Source of the DNA: an uncultured Clostridia bacterium
GTDB lineage: Bacteria; Bacillota; Clostridia; Oscillospirales; Oscillospiraceae
Reading direction: 5' to 3'
DNA length: 54,631 nt
NCBI GenBank assembly: GCA_947649615.1
Contig: CANSSG010000021.1
Location: 1-54,631, forward strand
The stretch's first letter is position 1; each line of letters starts with the position of its first letter. The position numbers and the translations under genes are program-made. Positions 50,831 to 54,631 of the stretch are shown piece after piece. The notes below the pieces were generated by a model. That model saw nothing but the letters and a program-made list of their open reading frames with translations. It was not told where the DNA came from and searched no databases.

Positions 50831-51051
50831 TTAAACCGCCGCGTCCCCGCTCTGGTGCTTTGCCGTTTCCGGGATGTATTCGCCGCTCATCTCTGCGGCG
50901 ATCGCTTTTTGGAGCAGGACGGAACAGGCTTTCGCAAAGGTCATCCTGCGCTCCCAGGCCCAGTCGTTCACGAAGTTGTAAACGCTGACCTGTAACCGTG
51001 AGGAAAAACTCTGATAACTGGCCCCCTGGCCTGACGCTCCTGTACTGCCAT
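50831..51051 (-). pseudogene. Small element-encoded gene, frame disrupted near its start
   Basis: AAGGAGG followed by TACAGTA and ATG (51051) begins a short peptide (MAVQERQARG), but the convincing frame, ASYQSFSSRLQVSVYNFVND followed by WAWERRMTFAKACSVLLQK, is in another phase and ends at 50831. A one- or two-base change in the G-rich stretch near 51020 would join them. The helical content suggests a small DNA-binding or accessory protein; not recognised. Promoter and operator lie upstream at 51170-51198. Confidence 0.45.
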
Positions 51052-51169
51052 TACTGTACCTCCTTTCGCAAATTCGCTCTTTCTTTTGTCGTGCTGCTTT
51101 GCTATAATGCTGTTGTGCTACGCAAAACCGAAAATCAGTGTTTCCACGACTTTGTTCGGCTGCGGCTCA

Positions 51170-51198
51170 AGTATAGTACATCATTTGATGTGTGCTAA
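51170..51198 (-). promoter_or_regulatory. Promoter with embedded palindromic operator
   Basis: Minus strand TTAGCA, 17-bp spacer, TATACT (complements of 51193-51198 and 51170-51175). The spacer contains ACATCA-TT-TGATGT (51178-51191), a perfect palindrome well placed for an XRE repressor. It is between divergent regulator genes. Confidence 0.65.
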
Positions 51199-51249
51199 CT
51201 GCGTTCGTTTTGCAAAACTAAACAAATTTTGCGAGAGGAAGTGGCAGCA

Positions 51250-51666
51250 TTGACTATAAACGGGCGCGTATTCCAGCTTCTCATCGACCAAAAGCGGAAG
51301 CAGAAAGAATTAGCCAACTTCTTGGAGCTGAATGAGCGGAACATTGCAACGTGGAAAAGCCGGGGGACGGACCCACCCGCAAAGCTGGCATTTCAAATTG
51401 CGGAGTTTTTCGGCGTTTCCGTCGAGTGGCTTTTGACAGGGAAAGAACGCCCGCACACTGCGTTCGTGAATAACGGCTCTGTCTCCAGCAATCTGGGCCA
51501 GCACTACGGGACGCTCATCGTTCGGAATGGGGGTGAACGTGTCTTGTCCAATGAGTGCGCCGAACTTGTCCGCATCTATGAATCCCTCGGCATCAAGCAG
51601 CGCATCTCCCTGCTGAACGCCGCTTTCGACTTGGAAAAAGGGAGAAGCCCTGCGAAGCAAAATTGA
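51250..51666 (+). CDS. XRE-family regulator 2
   Basis: About 138 residues. HTH with QKELANFLELNERNIATWKSRG, then PPAKLAFQIAEFFGVSVEWLLTG, the usual phage-repressor-like ending of the domain. The C-terminal part is helical (CAELVRIYESLGIKQRISLL). The start is uncertain: TTG 51250 has GAGAGGAAG at good spacing; GTG 51241 and TTG 51229 are in frame. Divergent to the XRE 1 unit and probably binds the palindrome between them. Confidence 0.8.
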   Translation: MTINGRVFQLLIDQKRKQKELANFLELNERNIATWKSRGTDPPAKLAFQIAEFFGVSVEWLLTGKERPHTAFVNNGSVSSNLGQHYGTLIVRNGGERVLSNECAELVRIYESLGIKQRISLLNAAFDLEKGRSPAKQN

Positions 51667-51681
51667 CTTGGAGGTGTTTTC

Positions 51682-51963
51682 ATGGTCGTATCTGAAACTG
51701 TCGAACGCAGTGTCCGGCTGCGTGGCCCTTGTTCGTCCTGGCTCTCTGTGGTGCGGGATAGCCTGCCGGCGCATGGGTGCCGGCGCATTGCGGTCGATGA
51801 TGTCTCGCACACCTTGTTCGCCGTTTTCGGCGATGCTCCGGTATCCGGCCCTGTTGCCGTGTCACTGTCCCCTGTGTCTGGCGGGGACACGGATGCGGTT
51901 GTCGCTGTTGAGACAAGCCTTGGCTGTGCTGTGGAATTGGAAGGGAAGTGTTGCTCATGGTAG
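51682..51963 (+). CDS. Small protein of unknown function
   Basis: 93 residues, not recognised. GGAGG lies 7 bp before ATG 51682 and the stop overlaps the start of the next gene, both arguing for a real gene. No membrane helix; Val/Ser-rich with several Cys. Likely an accessory gene of the former mobile element. Confidence 0.5.
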   Translation: MVVSETVERSVRLRGPCSSWLSVVRDSLPAHGCRRIAVDDVSHTLFAVFGDAPVSGPVAVSLSPVSGGDTDAVVAVETSLGCAVELEGKCCSW

Positions 51964-52796
51964 GTGTTTTCAGTTTCCTGTTAGTTGTGTCCATTATTGC
52001 CCTAGTTGTAGCTGTCGTGCGGCTGGTTATTTCCGCTGTAAAGAAGGAGTCCAAGAAGCCCTCTGCGGTTATGGCTGCTGTTTCTGTGGTTCTCCTTCTG
52101 GTTTCTTTTGTGGGCGTTGGCCTGACGTACCATCCCACGCCGGAGCAAATTGCCGAGCGGGAACGCATCGCGGCTGAAAAGGCTGCGGAGAAGAAAGCTC
52201 GGGAGAGACAAAAGGCCGAGGAGAAAGCTGAACAGGAGCGGATTGCAGCTGAGAAAGCTGAACAGGAGCGGATTGCAGAAGAAGCCGCTCGTAAGGAAGC
52301 TGAGGAAGCCGCCCATGCCGAATCCCGGAAGCCCATCCAATCCGAAACATCCGCCAATCCGTCCGCTGAGAGCGAGCCGTCATCTTCACCTGCGCAGGAT
52401 TTTGCTCTGGATTTCAATTCGTTGACTACCAGCGATATTGGTAAACTGGATACTGGAAATCTGGAACTTAAATTCGGGGAACTTTTGGATGTCACCTATG
52501 GTGGGGACGGTGTGGTTGTGGTGAAAGCAAAAATAACGCCGAACCTGACAAATAAGATGACCATCCAGCAAAATTATCACTCTATTTGCGAACTAATCAC
52601 AGATCATGGCTTCGATTCGTGTCGGGAACTACAATACTGGGCGGTGGCTGATATGGCGGACGGCAGCGAGGGGAAGGTCATCAGCTTCACTTTGGATTCG
52701 GATACGATTCTTGGTGTTGCGAATCAAACCATACTTCCGATTAATTTGGACGGTTACTTGCAAGACCTTTGGATTTTGCCAAGTTTGTTGGGATGA
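51957..52796 (+). CDS. Two-helix membrane protein with charged repeat region
   Basis: 279 residues. Two N-terminal membrane helices (VFSFLLVVSIIALVVAVVRL and VMAAVSVVLLLVSFVGVG), then a charged coiled-coil-like segment with repeated AEKAEQERIA, a Ser/Pro-rich linker and a C-terminal globular domain (DFALDFNSL...LDVTYGGDGVVVVKAKITPN). Recalls element-encoded or envelope proteins with an extracytoplasmic sensing domain. Not recognised. GGAAGGGAAG precedes ATG 51957; GTG 51948 is in frame. Confidence 0.7.
   Translation: MVGVFSFLLVVSIIALVVAVVRLVISAVKKESKKPSAVMAAVSVVLLLVSFVGVGLTYHPTPEQIAERERIAAEKAAEKKARERQKAEEKAEQERIAAEKAEQERIAEEAARKEAEEAAHAESRKPIQSETSANPSAESEPSSSPAQDFALDFNSLTTSDIGKLDTGNLELKFGELLDVTYGGDGVVVVKAKITPNLTNKMTIQQNYHSICELITDHGFDSCRELQYWAVADMADGSEGKVISFTLDSDTILGVANQTILPINLDGYLQDLWILPSLLG
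52221..52280 (+). repeat. 30-nt tandem repeat inside the membrane protein gene
   Basis: Two copies of a 30-nt unit (52221-52250, 52251-52280) differing only in the last bases, encoding EKAEQERIAA and EKAEQERIAE. Prone to length change by slippage. Confidence 0.85.
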
Positions 52797-52809
52797 GAGG
52801 TGTTCTGGA

Positions 52810-53362
52810 ATGAAGCGCACCGCCCTCTTATATCCGGGTGTCTACGTTGGAACAGGCGCAGGAGGGGTATTCTATCGGGGCGCAGAAGGAGCGGCTTCTG
52901 GCGTTCTGTAAAGCCCACGATTGGGCTGTCGCGGAGTGCTATGTGGACGGCGGCTACTCCGGCTCCAACCTTGACCGCCCTGGCATCCAGAAGCTGGTGG
53001 CAGAGGTGGCATCCTTCGACCTGGTGCTGGTTATGAAACTCGACCGCCTGTCCCGGTCGCAGCGGGATACCCTGCATCTCATTGAAGATGTCTTTCTTCC
53101 AAACGGCGTTGATTTCGTGTCGATGTCCGATCGCATCGACAAGCTACATCGGGATAAGGTCGGTCTGGAGGAACACCTGGCGGCTATCGAACCGCCGCCC
53201 AAGCGGGACTTTGACGATGATTCCTTTGATGCTCTGCTTGCGGATTGCGCCACGGTCTGGGAAGCCGCAGGGCCGGAGGAAAAGCGGCAAGTCATCACCT
53301 CTCTCATCCGGCGCATTACGCTCGATGGCGAACACGTTGGCATCGAGTGGGCGTTCCTGTAA
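52810..53362 (+). pseudogene. Large serine recombinase, frameshifted and internally deleted
   Basis: ATG 52810 begins MKRTALLY, then one extra T near 52821-52824 shifts the frame; the rest reads as STLEQAQEGYSIGAQKERLL, VDGGYSGSNLDRPG, VLVMKLDRLSRSQRDTL, the resolvase catalytic domain. From NGVDFVSMS it jumps straight to a C-terminal tail (DRIDKLHRDKVGLEEHL, EEKRQVITSLIRRITLDG), so several hundred residues of zinc-ribbon and DNA-binding region are missing. The catalytic Ser would fall in the shifted first part (TAC-ATC-CGG-GTG-TCT). Remnant of the recombinase of an integrated element. Confidence 0.8.
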
Positions 53363-53368
53363 AAGTGA

Positions 53369-53400
53369 AGCGCTGCCAGCGTCTGTCTGCTGGCAGCGCT
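53369..53400. terminator. Terminator after the serine recombinase remnant
   Basis: AGCGCTGCCAGC / GCTGGCAGCGCT, 12-bp perfect stem, 8-nt loop, then TTCTCTTA. Confidence 0.8.
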
Positions 53401-53405
53401 TTCTC

Positions 53406-53579
53406 TTATCCGTAGGGGCAAATCTTCCGAATCATCCCTGGTGCTTTCACGGGCGTGTGCTTCCAGGCCAGCGTTATCTTCTCTGCGCCATGCTCCTTTG
53501 CCCGGTATGCGCACTCTGTGCATCGCTCTCCAGGATCCAGGTGCGCCCCGCAGGTCGGTCATTCCCGGTAGTAAGCCAT
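53406..53579 (-). pseudogene. Small zinc-ribbon gene with in-frame TGA at a cysteine position
   Basis: GAGAGGTGACAACA precedes ATG 53579. The frame reads MAYYRE, then TGA at 53559-53561, then PTCGAHLDPGERCTECAYRA and on to a TAA at 53406. Without the TGA the pattern would be C-X2-C...C-X2-C, a zinc ribbon, so the TGA replaces the first Cys. Most simply a nonsense mutation of TGT/TGC; selenocysteine is not supported by a clear SECIS stem. Fits the small-gene set of the decayed element. Confidence 0.5.
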
Positions 53580-53598
53580 TGTTGTCACCTCTCTTTGT

Positions 53599-53826
53599 TT
53601 ACCATGTATCCCTTTTGGGGACAAAGCGGATTTCCGCATCCCGGTATCGCTCCATGTATATCATCGGAGTGTCCGGATCTCCATCAAATGCGTTATGCAG
53701 GGAGCTGTACAGCTTTGCTGGGCGGTCTGCCAGTGGGTCCGTGTCCTTCCACAAGTTCCCGTCTGCATCCTCGTACACGGGTCTGTCGTGGGAATCCCTG
53801 CCAATGTGCCGTAGTGCTAAATTCAT
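53599..53826 (-). CDS. Small protein of unknown function
   Basis: 75 residues (NLALRHIGRDSHDRPVYEDA, then PAKLYSSLHNAFDGDPDTP), not recognised. A good site (AGAAGGAGACAGGC) precedes ATG 53826. Part of a minus-strand set of compact genes typical of conjugative elements. Confidence 0.65.
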   Translation of the reverse strand: MNLALRHIGRDSHDRPVYEDADGNLWKDTDPLADRPAKLYSSLHNAFDGDPDTPMIYMERYRDAEIRFVPKRDTW

Positions 53827-53863
53827 GCCTGTCTCCTTCTTCTGCCCTGCTGTGCTGTTCGCT

Positions 53864-54031
53864 TCAATCGTAGGGCCTGGATTCGTATTCCCGCGTGACG
53901 GTGACGGAATACCAAAATTCCCGGTCGCAGTGTTCGCAAGTCGTAAGGCACATGAGGGCGGAAATATCGTCTGGTTCGTGCGTGTACTGTTCCCTTCCGC
54001 AGTACGGACAGGTCAGCAGTTCCTCATCCAT
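53864..54031 (-). CDS. Small zinc-ribbon protein
   Basis: 55 residues with CPYCGREQ and TTCEHCDREFWY, two CXXC pairs likely holding one zinc. ATG 54031 overlaps the stop of the upstream gene. Possible accessory or DNA-binding protein of the former element; function unknown. Confidence 0.65.
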   Translation of the reverse strand: MDEELLTCPYCGREQYTHEPDDISALMCLTTCEHCDREFWYSVTVTREYESRPYD

Positions 54032-54305
54032 CGTTTTCCATCTCCTTTGGTTCGATTTTGTCCAATTCCCCGGAAAGCACCAGGGCGGTCGCTTCGATGG
54101 CGATACTCATCAGCGTCATGTCCAGTTCGCTCCAGTCGATGTGGCCCTTGGTAGCGTACTTTTCCTGCCCTGCCGTCTTTTGGGTGGCCATCTCGATCAG
54201 GTCGTAGACGTAGCCTTTCAAAGCCGGAATATTCACCTTTTGCCCCTTGTCCATTAGGAACGTCCACATGGTATCCTTGATGGCGTTCGCCGGGTTCACC
54301 GTCAC
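54024..54305 (-). CDS. Small helical protein of unknown function
   Basis: 93 residues from GTG 54305 (GGAGGTGTACGG upstream), reading TVNPANAIKDTMWTFLMDKG, then VYDLIEMATQKTAGQEKYA; mostly helical, not recognised. Overlaps the following zinc-ribbon gene by a few bases and so is co-translated with it. Confidence 0.65.
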   Translation of the reverse strand: MTVNPANAIKDTMWTFLMDKGQKVNIPALKGYVYDLIEMATQKTAGQEKYATKGHIDWSELDMTLMSIAIEATALVLSGELDKIEPKEMENDG

Positions 54306-54550
54306 TTCCCGTACACCTCCGGCTTGTCCGCATGGAACTGGCGGTCTAAAAGGTTTTCAGCAGTATATTGGGGATTCTTTGCCCGCCTGGTGCAGCCATG
54401 ATTATTGTATTTCACCGTGGAACGTATATCTCTGCTCCGGCAGATACGCAGCATCCGCTTGTCATTGACATGGATACCATGGTCGTGGCGAAGATCGTCA
54501 CTGAGCCTTCGATATCCCTTATCCGGGCTTTCTGAATTGCGCCCCGTCAA
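54302..54550 (-). pseudogene. IS3-family transposase orfB fragment
   Basis: About 75 codons with SPDKGYRRLSDDLRHDHGIH, VNDKRMLRICRSRDIRS and ENLLDRQFHADKP, matching the N-terminal, pre-catalytic part of IS3-type orfB (before the DDE region). It breaks after HADKP, where intact copies continue towards the catalytic core, and runs into the GTG-started gene. Both ends are truncated. The AT-rich tail 54551-54631 shows no gene. Confidence 0.7.
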
Positions 54551-54631
54551 GTAGACGGTGAATAAGATGCAAAATTGGATCCAAAGAGATAAAATAGGAA
54601 ATATGAGAAAGAAGATAGTAGAATATTTTGA

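Noticed and set aside
53559-53561. A true selenocysteine codon.
   Set aside because: No convincing SECIS stem directly downstream and the surrounding genes are decaying; kept only as a point to check.
1-54631. CRISPR arrays.
   Set aside because: No series of regularly spaced 24-40 bp repeats was seen anywhere; the only short direct repeats are the GGGCAC set, the 30-nt coding repeat and the 11-bp regulator box.

Overview
The window looks like the chromosome of a gut-type, spore-forming Firmicute of the Oscillospiraceae/Clostridia kind. Evidence for this is the high GC content, AGGAGG-type ribosome binding sites, sigma-A promoters with 16-18 bp spacers, a SleB-type cortex hydrolase, group-II ECF transporters and GTG/TTG starts. 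No 16S or other species marker is present, so this is an inference.

Layout. 1-2.76 kb is an AT-richer scar: an IS630-type transposase, the C-terminal half of an ApeA-like HEPN abortive-infection protein, a broken IS5-family element, a nested palindrome and the tail of a tyrosine integrase, all lying against the 3' end of tRNA-Ser(CGA). 3.1-6.75 kb is housekeeping: a TVP38/DedA-like membrane protein, a GT2 glycosyltransferase, a SleB-type hydrolase and a GNAT acetyltransferase. 6.77-12.17 kb is a sugar-acid block: galactonate dehydratase with a divergent GntR regulator, an IclR regulator, and an eda-kdgK-rpiB-like operon behind a strong promoter with two IclR-like palindromes exactly 20 bp apart.

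12.39-40.84 kb is the most interesting part. It is about 28 kb of catabolic genes in three forward runs: four SsnA/TrzN/MtaD-type aminohydrolases, a dihydropyrimidinase/hydantoinase, two M20 amidohydrolases (one YgeY-like), a PreA-like flavin/iron-sulfur oxidoreductase without its usual PreT partner, a fused XdhD-type molybdenum hydroxylase without an FAD subunit, a GH1 beta-glucosidase, three short-chain dehydrogenases, a D-2-hydroxyacid dehydrogenase, a BMP-type nucleoside ABC importer, a complete ECF importer and one unrecognised conserved-looking protein. Read together this is a system for importing, deglycosylating, deaminating, reducing or hydroxylating and ring-opening N-heterocycles (purine, pyrimidine or related compounds), with a sugar-acid branch (RpiB-like isomerase, KduD-like dehydrogenase, KDG kinase, KDPG aldolase) that could take the sugar part. 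The exact substrate cannot be read from sequence.

41.0-47.6 kb holds a DeoR regulator, an Spx/ArsC-like protein, an OmpR-type two-component system, and divergent to it a VTC-DUF4956-CotH operon whose promoter carries a textbook 11-bp direct-repeat response-regulator box in place of a -35. 47.66-54.6 kb is a second mobile-element graveyard: a 5'-truncated solute-binding protein, a decayed IS110-family element, two XRE regulators with a palindromic operator, a broken large serine recombinase, several small zinc-ribbon or unknown genes and an IS3 fragment. No CRISPR array, rRNA, or confidently recognised riboswitch was seen.
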